Assembly (NCBI RefSeq): GCF_029869545.1
Contig: NZ_JARWQD010000136.1
Coordinates: forward strand, 1 to 64,000
Source of the DNA: Nocardia wallacei
Lineage (GTDB): Bacteria > Actinomycetota > Actinomycetes > Mycobacteriales > Mycobacteriaceae
DNA length: 64,000 bases
Direction: 5' to 3'
Position numbers and translations under genes: made by a program
Notes under the pieces: generated by a model
Database searches by the model: none
What the model was told of the DNA's origin: nothing
Seen by the model: only the letters and a program-made list of their open reading frames with translations
In this document: piece after piece, positions 45,501 through 51,936 of the stretch
Layout: every line of letters starts with the position of its first letter
How positions within the stretch are numbered: position 1 is the first letter of the stretch

Positions 45501-45947
45501 TGTGAGGACCAGGCACGGCCACGATGCCGACCCGGCAACTGGCGTCAACCCGGCCCCCCGGAAGCGGGGGATCACCCCGGCGCGCAGCAACGAGGTCTTC
45601 CCCGCGCCCGACACCCCGGAGACCACCAGCAAGCCAGGACCGTCGGCACAGCGGGCCATCCGCTCCAGTAACTCGGCCGTGGCGTGTTCCCTGCCGAAGA
45701 AGAACGCCGCGTCGCGCTCGCCGAACGAGCCCAGCCCTCGATACGGGGATTCGATCTCGCCGTGCGCGTCTACCAGCGGCGGCGGTGCGACTCCGTCTGT
45801 CCAGGTCCCGTGATAGTGGTAGTTGATCTGGGTGTTGTCGGACCCGACCTGTACCCCCATGGCACCCTTGGCATCGATCGTGACCTCACCGTCCGGACCC
45901 GCTGCCCCCGCACCCGCGGCCCCACCACGTTCCCGATCGGCGTCCAT
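42501..45947 (-). CDS. RHIM-like motif + nSTAND NTPase + transmembrane mycosin-like S8 protease
   Basis: The protein is 1148 aa. Residues 28-46 (KGAMGVQVGSDNTQINYHY) are an RHIM-like/BASS3-like amyloid motif with the core GVQVG-x2-NTQ-x-N. An nSTAND1 module follows: PYRGLGSF at 68-75, FFFGRE at 82-87, Walker A GVSGAGKTS at 111-119, Walker B LLLIVDQFEQ at 214-223. A membrane helix spans about 548-567. The C-terminal half is a subtilase with D750 (IIDTGVN), H781 (DGHGTLVAG), N897 and S1004 (TSFASAYVAG), then a last membrane helix (1092-1111) and an Arg-rich tail, as in mycosins. The NTPase should be cytosolic and the protease outside, so the protein could pass an internal signal across the membrane to proteolysis. 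The gene lies 10 nt after a small gene with the same motif. Confidence 0.8.
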   Translation of the reverse strand: MDADRERGGAAGAGAAGPDGEVTIDAKGAMGVQVGSDNTQINYHYHGTWTDGVAPPPLVDAHGEIESPYRGLGSFGERDAAFFFGREHATAELLERMARCADGPGLLVVSGVSGAGKTSLLRAGVIPRFRGAGLTPVAGSASWPCLVLTPGHEPLDELAVRVGSLAGADAGSVRYMLDEDPTRFALTAAQAALALPGESPVDVAEQDQDRPRRLLLIVDQFEQTFTQCSDGAQRRGFVEALHAAATNPRSHGTAPALVVLVVRADFEARCADYPELTDAVQSRYLVTAMTEQQLRLAITEPPRKSGSRVDADLVETLLREIRTRRSDPDGPIAGTGVLPLLSHALDQAWRHRTGDVLVLADYERTGGIERAVADSAQHTYDRLTPSQQDLARQIFTRLTATTSDGADTADRAERSELTRNRTEADARDIDAVLEAFAAERLLTIAAETVEISHEVLLTAWPLLRDTWLAETHQDRAVLTRLRVTAAEWASHAHDQAYLYSGNVLDAAIKTSRRIADNTTRHPPLSGREREFLRASTRAQRRRVRRGRAFVAFLVLVVVLSTATVIVYRANQNTTRERNAALSREVIMQFESAIYGERSGEKAHSLVAPEANIGSASEIQAGIDAIPDGATHVIAISMLGEDHYAVEITERERGGRTKVFRQTATTTVRGGRALITFITFGRTVPPVVDDAALVKDAQAAPPEATEQRTLCAQPVFDGANLREPPPAQRMLNLPAAWQFSRGAGQKVAIIDTGVNRHPRLPGLQPGGDYVSNSDGTEDCDGHGTLVAGIVAAQPSADDAFSGVAPDATVLSIRQLSLAYERKDSSDEPEPGSIAGSGYGSVRTLASAVVHAVDLGATVINIAVNACAAGGTDIGDAALGASVKYAYDHNVVVVAAASNVESRFSSSASNAESRSSCRIQNHNPDVSVPGWSTVQTVASPAWFVPYVLSVASVDPDGSPSHFSLSGPWVGVAAPGEGIVSLDSAPGSTGLVNGVQTAAGVGSIQSTSFASAYVAGLAALVRSRFPSLTAREVIDRITRTAHAPGSGRDERVGFGLIDPLAALTAQLPNRPDDPGVNAVQTPAPSVGSQNPLTRRVAIIGALTCLVALLIAIARTWIRRRRRWLPPRTPSRSVGRWPRRTRPRSNPTSPSR

Positions 45948-45957
45948 TTCGCCGTGC

Positions 45958-46323
45958 TTACCCGAAGGTATTCGTCTGCGTGTTGCGCTCGCCGACCTGA
46001 ACGCCTTTAGCGTGGCGGAGGTCTATTCGGGTTGCTGTGCCATCGGGGCGCAGGTGCGTAAGGAGCACCTCGGCGGCCGCCCGCAGTTCCCGGTCGTCGT
46101 TCAATCCCGCCGCGGCCAGTGCCGCCTGCAGATCGACAGTATTGCTGCCGGGGGCCGCCTCGTTCAATTCGACTGCCGCGATTGTGTCGCTATCGTCGGC
46201 GTGGCGGCGGATGCGGTCGCGCAGCGCTGCATAGGCGTCTCTGACCGTCGCAGACGCGGCGTCCTGACCCCCCGCCGCAGCGCCGGCAACCAACGCCGTG
46301 GCGATTATCGTCAGTGGATCCAT
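45958..46323 (-). CDS. Small helical protein with a C-terminal RHIM-like motif
   Basis: The 121-aa protein starts at ATG 46323 (MDPLTIIATALVAGAAAGG), behind GGGGGATG; ATG 46329 is an alternative. Residues 1-95 are the same Ala/Gly-rich helical domain as in 1516-4131 and 38914-39378. The very C-terminus (AKGVQVGERNTQTNTFG) repeats the RHIM-like motif found at the N-terminus of the nSTAND-protease 10 nt downstream. In described bacterial amyloid-signalling pairs an NLR carries the motif N-terminally and a Bell-domain effector carries it C-terminally. This pair has that geometry, and an effector recruited by templated assembly is the natural inference. Confidence 0.7.
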   Translation of the reverse strand: MDPLTIIATALVAGAAAGGQDAASATVRDAYAALRDRIRRHADDSDTIAAVELNEAAPGSNTVDLQAALAAAGLNDDRELRAAAEVLLTHLRPDGTATRIDLRHAKGVQVGERNTQTNTFG

Positions 46324-46329
46324 GCGCAT

Positions 46330-46849
46330 CCCCCGTGTGACGAGCTTGTGTGGTCAACAGACTACTGGAAATCCTCTGAGGGAGGAATGTCGAAAGCCGC
46401 CGCGCACGGGATTTGCGCCCTCTCCTCCTGCGTCACACCAGGGACCGCGCACCCACCGATCTCGACCAGCTTCCGAACTATGTCCTGGCTGCCTAATGAC
46501 TTCCGGCACATGACGAATCAACACACGCGCACACACGACGCAACAGGATGTGCCCGTTCGCCAGTCAGCCTGTCACCAGGTGCACTGTTCCGGCGTCGTC
46601 GAAGAATCCGCCGGTCGGTCCGTCATCGGGGAGGGTCGCGAGGTGAATCGCGATTGCCGCGCCCTGTTGGGGTGCGGAAGCCGTTGAGGTCGGTGACAGT
46701 GGAGTGGTGCTCCCGGTTCGGCGGCGTAGCAGCTTCGACAACAGTTCGCTGGACGCTCCGACCTTCGTGGCCAGCACCACGCCCGGTCGATCGACGGCAG
46801 CGCGTCGGGTGCGGCGCTCCGCGGTGCACCCCTCGCCGACCGGACCCAG
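46330..46849. other. Intergenic/cargo remnant region
   Basis: There is no intact gene between the small RHIM gene and the LysR fragment. The region should contain the promoter of the minus-strand RHIM operon. Scattered coding-like stretches just before 46850 may belong to the decayed LysR gene. Confidence 0.35.
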
Positions 46850-47145
46850 ATGTCTTCGGCCGAGGTCTCCGACCTGACGGACCTGCCGTTGCCGCGCTGG
46901 CCTCGACACGATGGGAGCTATCCGGACGGCCCGCAGGTTCGCGACCATACCCAGCTGACACGGCTGATCGCCCTCGGCCGGACCTGGGCGGTCATGCCCG
47001 AGCCCGTCCGAACCCACCTGCGCGACAAGCACGCCATCGTGCCGGTACCGGACGCGCCGACGTCACGACCGTCATCGCCTGGCCACCGCACAGCAGATCC
47101 AAAGCCGTCGCCGACCTCGTCCGCACCGCAGTACCGCCTCTAGCC
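46850..47145 (+). pseudogene. LysR-family regulator, C-terminal fragment with frameshift
   Basis: The reading DLPLPRWPRHDGSYPDGPQVRDHTQLTRLIALGRTWAVMPEPVRTHLRDKHAIVPVPDAP matches the effector-binding domain end of actinobacterial LysR regulators. It continues in another frame from about 47058 as VTTVIAWPPHSRSKAVADLVRTA, the usual final residues. The DNA-binding N-terminus is missing. It sits just inside the right end of element 2 and is a relic of former cargo or of an older insertion site. Confidence 0.6.
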
Positions 47146-47324
47146 GATACCTCTCCGTATGGTTCAGGAATCCACGCTGCAAGCTCGCCGCTACATATCC
47201 TGTAGCCGCTTATCGAGCGATCGCCCGGCGGTGGTTGGTCGGGCAGTGGCGTGGCGCAGTCTCGCAGTCGGATCTCGTGACCACGAACGAAGCATCAGGA
47301 AATGCCATCGAATTGAGACTGGCA

Positions 47325-47404
47325 ACGCCCGTCACGACGTGAGACAACCAGAAAACGGCCAGGTCAGCGAGCTCGCGGTCCGCCACGACTTTCGAGACCC
47401 TACA
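47325..47404 (-). repeat. Right end of Tn7-like element 2
   Basis: The terminal 25 bp (47380-47404), read inward on the minus strand, start TGTAGGGTCTCGAAAGTCG. Subterminal sequence includes GACGTGAGACAACCAGAAAAC and GGCCAGGTCAG, matching the right end of element 1 at 38525-38593. Confidence 0.7.
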
Positions 47405-47408
47405 CTGA

Positions 47409-47500
47409 TGCAGGGCCACGAAAGTCATGGCCAAGTCTCAGAGTGGTTGGCCATGACTCGGCTGGTTCGCACGATGCTGAGGTTTCGCTCCCTTCGCTAG
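47409..47500 (+). repeat. Diverged third Tn7-like left end
   Basis: Directly after the right target duplication, TGCAGGGCCACGAAAGTCAT... aligns along about 90 bp with the left ends of elements 1 and 2. Shared words include AGTCTCAGAGTGG versus AATCTCAGAATGA and GCTGAGGTTTCGCTCCC versus TTTGAGATTCCGCTCCC. It therefore looks like the end of an older related element into whose tip the composite inserted. Its other end was not found to the right within this window. Confidence 0.5.
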
Positions 47501-47576
47501 GCGGCGGCAGAATCGGCAGTTGCGGCCCGGCCCGCACTCAACCCTTTGCTCGATCCAGCGCCACTTCGTGCACGGC

Positions 47577-48224
47577 TCAATCGAATACGGTGGGCAGTTC
47601 GGGCTTGTTCCAATGCTCGTGAAGCAGCTGGATCTGGCTGTCGAGCACCCTGGTGTGGGACAGTTCGGGCAGGTCATCGACGGGGAACCAGCCGATCTCC
47701 ATGGTTTCGACTGGGCTGGGTTCGCCGTGCGAGACGGTGTCGCAGAGGAAGAAGAGTTTGTAGACGTGGTACGGGAACACGGGCTGGTGTCCCTGTACGT
47801 CGCGGTCGAGTAGCGCGACGAGCTTGCCGGCGCGAACGACGAGTCCGGATTCTTCTTGGACCTCGCGCTCGATCGCCACCGATGGTGGTTCCAGGATGTC
47901 GCACCAGCCGCCGGGCAGTGTCCATCGTTCGTCGCTGCGGTCGCGGATCAGAAGGATGTGCCCTTCGTCGTTGAAGACGCCGCCGCGGACGTCGACCTTT
48001 GGGGTCATGTATCCCTCTTCGAGGGAGACGACCTTGTTCAGATCGTGTGGCGCGCCGTCGCTGACCATCGCCAAGAGGTCGACGGCGATGGACTTGGTTT
48101 GTTCGTATCGTTGCCGGTCGAACACATCGGTCGCGAACACGAGGCCGTTGTGGGCTATGGAAGCCAGGGTTAGGGCGAATGTACGGATCTGAGCTTCCGG
48201 CGACGGCTGCGAGTCGTCCATCAT
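47577..48224 (-). CDS. NUDIX hydrolase with N-terminal helical domain
   Basis: The 215-aa protein starts at ATG 48224 behind AAGGGACGC. Residues 5-70 form the helical NUDIX N-terminal domain of the ADP-ribose/nucleoside-diphosphate type (LTLASIAHNGLVFATDVFDRQRYEQTKSIAVDLLAMV). The NUDIX box follows at about 112-134 (GGWCDILEPPSVAIEREVQEESG), complete with its REVQEE metal ligands. It should hydrolyse a nucleotide diphosphate linked to another group. It lies downstream of the biosynthetic operon on the same strand but is separated from it by the GNAT gene and gaps. Confidence 0.85.
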   Translation of the reverse strand: MMDDSQPSPEAQIRTFALTLASIAHNGLVFATDVFDRQRYEQTKSIAVDLLAMVSDGAPHDLNKVVSLEEGYMTPKVDVRGGVFNDEGHILLIRDRSDERWTLPGGWCDILEPPSVAIEREVQEESGLVVRAGKLVALLDRDVQGHQPVFPYHVYKLFFLCDTVSHGEPSPVETMEIGWFPVDDLPELSHTRVLDSQIQLLHEHWNKPELPTVFD

Positions 48225-48387
48225 GCGTCCCTTCGGGTGGTTGGTCCGCCATATACAGGGATTTGGCTGATTGCGATTACGTTGGCGGAGTACGGCTTCG
48301 GGCTTGGTTGCGGGCGGCTGTTTGGCAGCTGGTGTCGCGGATGTTGCGGGTTCTTGGCGGTCCGGGATGTTTTGAGTCCCGTGGCGC

Positions 48388-48903
48388 TCATAGGCGCATT
48401 CGGTAGGTTGTCGATTCTCGTGGCTTGAATCCGAGCTGCTGGTAGAGATGGTTTGCCGCGACTTTGGACGGGGTGGAGGTGAGGTCGACAGTTCGCGCTC
48501 CACGTAGTTTGGCGATGTCCAATGCCGTTGTCGTGAGGGATTTTCCGACACCGCGGCCTCGTGCAGCCTGATCGACGACCACGTCCTCTATCCGGGCTCG
48601 TAGCCCGGTAGGGATTGCGTAGACGACCAAGGTCAGAGCACCGACGATGTCGCCGTCCAGACGCGCCACGAGCAGTTGTGTGGACGGGCTGGTCGCAACC
48701 TCCTCGAGCAGTTCTGCGGTGAGGGGTGCGGCGGTGGTGGACAGCTGTGGCAGCAAGCCCGCGAGCGCCGTCAAGGTCTCCTCGTCGACATTGGTCACGG
48801 TTTCGATTGCGAGGGCCTCGGACGTGTCCGGCAACAGTGCAATCCTTCCGTGCGTTGGTTCTCGATTCGGCGAAAGTCGTTCTGGTATCCCGTGTTTCGT
48901 CAT
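48388..48903 (-). CDS. GNAT-family N-acetyltransferase
   Basis: The 171-aa protein starts at ATG 48903; an adjacent GTG at 48906 is possible. The GNAT fold is evident: IVGALTLVVYAIPTGLRARIEDVVVDQAARGRGVGKSLTTTALDIAKLRGARTVDLTSTPS. It includes the acetyl-CoA loop RGRGVG at about 114-119 and the closing ANHLYQQLGFKP. Substrate unknown. Being on the same strand 150 nt after the cyclitol operon, it could acetylate an amino group of that product or confer self-resistance, but this is inference from position. Confidence 0.8.
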   Translation of the reverse strand: MTKHGIPERLSPNREPTHGRIALLPDTSEALAIETVTNVDEETLTALAGLLPQLSTTAAPLTAELLEEVATSPSTQLLVARLDGDIVGALTLVVYAIPTGLRARIEDVVVDQAARGRGVGKSLTTTALDIAKLRGARTVDLTSTPSKVAANHLYQQLGFKPRESTTYRMRL

Positions 48904-49055
48904 CACCGCCCAGGCGATGGAGCCAGGTGCGTTCTCGGGCGATGTCGGGCGGACCTAGCGTAACCGGTAGGCCCGCCCGCCCCGGCATTGCCGCGTCCCC
49001 CACGTCCTGCACGGGTCAGCTGCATCGGCTCCGGCTTCGATGCGAATGGGCTCCG

Positions 49056-49739
49056 CTACGAGTTTCCGACGTTAGCGGCAGGGTTGCCTGATTTGGTGAG
49101 GTTGTCGATTGCGGTCTGGATATCGGTGTCGGGGGATTTGAAGACTGCGCTTGCGGCGACGAGGGTGTCGACACCGGCCTCGATTACCTTGGGTGCGGTG
49201 TGGCCGGCAACGCCGCCGTCGGCGACGAGTTCGACGGTGTCGAGGTACCTGTCCTGGAGGATGGTTCGGAGCTTGCGGATCTTGTCCGGGACGGTGGGGT
49301 CGAATGTGCTTGTGCCGGGCTGGCTGGTCATGAGGATGACGAAGTCCAGCCGGCCGAGATAGGGGGCGAGCCGCGCGATCCCGAGGTCGGGGTTGAGCAC
49401 TAGTCCTTTGCGGACACCGGCGGTCTGCAGCGTGTCAAGGGTGGCGTCGATGTCGGTTGCTGCGTCGATGTGCAGGGAGACGCGGTCGACGCCGATTCGG
49501 ACGAGGTCGTCGACGTATCGGTCGGGCTGGATGGTTTGCAGGTGGACATCGAGTGGCAGCTGCGTGTGGTCGCGGATCGCGGTGATGGTGCGCAGGCCGA
49601 AGCTGATGTCGTGGGTGTAGTGACCGTCCATGATGTCGAGGTGCAGGTACGGCGCATTGCTGTCGTTCACGGCGTCGATCGCGGCTTGCAGGTGCAGTGG
49701 ATCGGCGCCCAGCAGTGCGGGTGCAACAGAGACGGTCAT
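49056..49739 (-). CDS. Ribulose-phosphate 3-epimerase family protein
   Basis: The 227-aa protein starts at ATG 49739 in an ATGA overlap with the aminotransferase gene. TIM-barrel epimerase marks are present: VAPALLGADPLHL, HLDIMDGHY (metal ligands H and D), LPLDVHLQTIQPDRYV, SLHIDA, KGLVLNPDLGIARL, FVILMTSQPG, VADGGVAGHTAPKVIEAGVDTLVAASAVF. It should interconvert ribulose- and xylulose-5-phosphate, or act on a related phosphate ester. Encoded in an operon with a sedoheptulose-7-phosphate cyclase, it probably raises the heptulose supply. Action on a cyclitol phosphate cannot be excluded. Confidence 0.85.
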   Translation of the reverse strand: MTVSVAPALLGADPLHLQAAIDAVNDSNAPYLHLDIMDGHYTHDISFGLRTITAIRDHTQLPLDVHLQTIQPDRYVDDLVRIGVDRVSLHIDAATDIDATLDTLQTAGVRKGLVLNPDLGIARLAPYLGRLDFVILMTSQPGTSTFDPTVPDKIRKLRTILQDRYLDTVELVADGGVAGHTAPKVIEAGVDTLVAASAVFKSPDTDIQTAIDNLTKSGNPAANVGNS

Positions 49740-50854
49740 GCGGGGATCTCCTCGGTGGCTGTGATGGCTGTGTGCAGGGACTGGCAGACGAAGTCGATGT
49801 CTGTCGGTGAGAGGTCGGGCCGGATCGGCAGGCAGAGGGTGCTGGTCGCCTGGTGTTCGGCATTGGGGTAGTTCGCGGCGAACCGGTAGCGCGCGAATGC
49901 GGGTTGGCGGTGGATGGGGACGGGGTAGCGGACGACGGCGTCGACGCCGTCGGAGCGGAGGTGTTCGAGCACTGCGTCTCGGCGCGGTACGGCGATCTGG
50001 AACAGGTGGAAGACATGGTCGCCGGGCTTTTCGGGTATCGGGGTGACGGCGATTCCCGTGTGCGCCAAGGCTTCTGCATAGTGGCGGGCGATGCGTTGGC
50101 GCTCGCGGTTCCATGCGTCCAGGTGGCCGAGTTTGGTGTCGAGGACGATGGCTTGGAGGGCGTCGAGCTTCGAGTTCGTACCGAGGCTGACGTGGTTGTT
50201 CTGTCCGTCCTGTCCAAGGCCGCGCAGGATGCGCACGGTGCGCGCGATCTCGGCGTCGTTGGTGGCCACGGCACCGGCGTCCCCGGCGGCGGCGAGGTTC
50301 TTGCTGGGGTGGAAGCTGTATGCGGCTACAGCACCGAAGGTGCCGACCCGCTGGCCGCGCCAGGTGGCCCCGACGGCTTGTGCGCAGTCCTCCACCACGA
50401 CGGCCTGGTGGCTGTCGGCGATCGTGGTGAGGCGGTCCATGTCGAGACTCCGGCCGAATAGATGGACGGCAATGATCGCGCGAGTCCGCGGCCCGCAGGC
50501 CGCGGTGAGGGCGTCGAGGTCCATGAGGTAGGTGTCGCGCTCGCAGTCGACGAGCACGGGGGTGGCGCCCACCGCGGTGATCGCAAGGACGGTGGCGTGG
50601 AAGGTGTTTGCGACCGTGACGACCTCATCGCCGGGCCCGATGCCGAGCGCGGTGAGTGCCAGGATGAGCGCGTCGGTGCCGGTGTTGACCCCGATCGCAT
50701 GCTCGATTCCGAGGTACTCGGCAAAGCGGCGCTCGAACTCGGCGACGGTCTCGCCGAGGACGTAGTCGCCGGTGGCCAGCGCGCGCTGAATCCGTTCGGA
50801 GGTGGCGGGCAGGTCGTCGAACTGGGCGCGGTAGTTGTAGCGGGGAATGTGCAT
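49736..50854 (-). CDS. DegT/DnrJ/EryC1-type PLP aminotransferase
   Basis: The 372-aa protein has ATG 50854 overlapping the preceding stop (TAATG). Family features are clear: NTGTDALILALTALGIGPGDEVVTVANTFHATVLAI, VEDCAQAVGATWRGQ (PLP aspartate) and SFHPSKNLAAAGDAGAV with the Schiff-base lysine, then GTNSKLDALQAIVL and HVFHLFQI. These enzymes aminate keto-sugars and keto-cyclitols from glutamate or glutamine. With the cyclase and dehydrogenases alongside, it would turn an oxidised C7 cyclitol into an aminocyclitol. Confidence 0.88.
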   Translation of the reverse strand: MHIPRYNYRAQFDDLPATSERIQRALATGDYVLGETVAEFERRFAEYLGIEHAIGVNTGTDALILALTALGIGPGDEVVTVANTFHATVLAITAVGATPVLVDCERDTYLMDLDALTAACGPRTRAIIAVHLFGRSLDMDRLTTIADSHQAVVVEDCAQAVGATWRGQRVGTFGAVAAYSFHPSKNLAAAGDAGAVATNDAEIARTVRILRGLGQDGQNNHVSLGTNSKLDALQAIVLDTKLGHLDAWNRERQRIARHYAEALAHTGIAVTPIPEKPGDHVFHLFQIAVPRRDAVLEHLRSDGVDAVVRYPVPIHRQPAFARYRFAANYPNAEHQATSTLCLPIRPDLSPTDIDFVCQSLHTAITATEEIPA

Positions 50855-51936
50855 TACGACTCCCGGTGGATCGCTGGGTGAATCTGCACGATCGTCTTGC
50901 CGAGCACCCCGCCCACCGCGCTGGCCGTCAGGCAGTCGGCGGCCTCAGCGAGACCGACAATGCGCGTGGTCAGGCGCTGCGCACAGGTGGCCAGGGACCA
51001 CCCGTCGGTGCCGGAAGGCTGGCTCAGCAGCGACAAGGCGGCGAGGAAATCGGCTCGGGTCGCGCCGTAGGTGCCTGCCACCGTGTAGTACCTGCCGTTT
51101 CCGTGGACCGTCCGGGCGAGCTGGTTGCGCCGCACCGGGTCGATGTCGATGCCGTGCAGATAGCAGGAGCCTGGTTGAGTTCCAGCGAAGATCAGCAGCG
51201 CTCCGGCGTCGGCGAGCATCCGCCGACAGGTGACGAGATAATCCGGTGTCGCGGCGGCGGTCGCCAGCACAACCCGGTTGAACTGGGTGTGGCGTGGAAC
51301 CGGCCGCAGCATCTCGGGCGGTAGCGCGCGGCGGTCGCGGAGAAACTCGATGCGTTCGCTCTTCCGGTTCACCAGCACGCAGCGGTGGCGTTGCGCGGTG
51401 AGAACAGCGCTGATCAATGTGCCGGCCATCCCGGCGCCGACGACCGCGATCGGCGAGTGAGGGTCGATCGCGAGTTCGGCGGTGACCTCGTGCATGCGGG
51501 TCACGCAGTGCACCGCGCACGCCAGGGGTTCGCCGAATACCGCGATCCGGTCCGGGAGTCCCGCCGGGACCGGGACCAGCGCGGCGTGGAGCTGCTGCGG
51601 CTCACCGGTGAGTTCGACGATTTCGGCGAACCCGGAGGTCCGTCCCGTCAGTGCCGGGTGGGGATCGAACAGGACCGTCCGGCCGTGGAGGTCCGCCAGT
51701 GCGGGCGGGGCAGCGAAGACGGTACCCGCGATTTCGTGACCGAAGTCGCGGCGCTCGTACCGTGTGCCGCTGATCTCGCGGAGGTCGGATCGACAGATCC
51801 CGACCATGTGAGGAGCGAGAAGGACTGTGCTGCAACCATTTCCAAGCTCTGTCTCCGCAAGCGTCACGCTAGTCATGAATGCGGCTTGATCGTGGTGTTC
51901 GATGCGCTGATAGGTCGCCGCACCACGTGGCTTCAT
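50854..51936 (-). CDS. Zinc-type medium-chain dehydrogenase (MDR), cyclitol operon
   Basis: The 360-aa protein has ATG 51936 overlapping the upstream stop (TGATG). The catalytic zinc site is indicated by GICRSDLREISGTRYERRDFGHEIAG and the later EPLACAVHCV. The Rossmann motif is VVGAGMAGTLISAVL. The four-cysteine structural zinc loop of classical alcohol dehydrogenases is absent. It probably oxidises a hydroxyl of the cyclitol or sugar intermediate to the ketone used by the DegT enzyme. Its sequence is divergent from common sorbitol or threonine dehydrogenases. Confidence 0.8.
   Translation of the reverse strand: MKPRGAATYQRIEHHDQAAFMTSVTLAETELGNGCSTVLLAPHMVGICRSDLREISGTRYERRDFGHEIAGTVFAAPPALADLHGRTVLFDPHPALTGRTSGFAEIVELTGEPQQLHAALVPVPAGLPDRIAVFGEPLACAVHCVTRMHEVTAELAIDPHSPIAVVGAGMAGTLISAVLTAQRHRCVLVNRKSERIEFLRDRRALPPEMLRPVPRHTQFNRVVLATAAATPDYLVTCRRMLADAGALLIFAGTQPGSCYLHGIDIDPVRRNQLARTVHGNGRYYTVAGTYGATRADFLAALSLLSQPSGTDGWSLATCAQRLTTRIVGLAEAADCLTASAVGGVLGKTIVQIHPAIHRES

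Larger units (their letters stand above)
30457..47404. mobile_element. Composite Tn7-like insertion made of two abutting elements
   Basis: Four copies of a 25-bp terminal repeat beginning TGTAGGGTC are present: direct at 30457-30481 and 38599-38623, inverted at 38569-38593 and 47380-47404. The outer pair is flanked by CTGAT on both sides, so the whole 16.9 kb moved as one unit. The inner pair is separated by 5 bp (TGACT, 38594-38598), as expected if one element inserted next to another that already carried a TGACT duplication. Element 1 is autonomous (TnsABC-TniQ); element 2 carries only cargo. Confidence 0.8.
38599..47404. mobile_element. Tn7-like element 2 (non-autonomous, NLR cargo)
   Basis: The element is 8.8 kb with ends matching element 1: left repeat 38599-38623 and right repeat 47380-47404. 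The subterminal GTGAGACAACCAGAAAAC and CAGGTCAG words near 47336-47368 parallel 38529-38557. No transposase is inside. Cargo is a helical-protein/NB-ARC-TPR pair, an RHIM-protein/nSTAND-subtilase pair and a LysR fragment. It could be mobilised in trans by the element 1 proteins. Confidence 0.75.
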
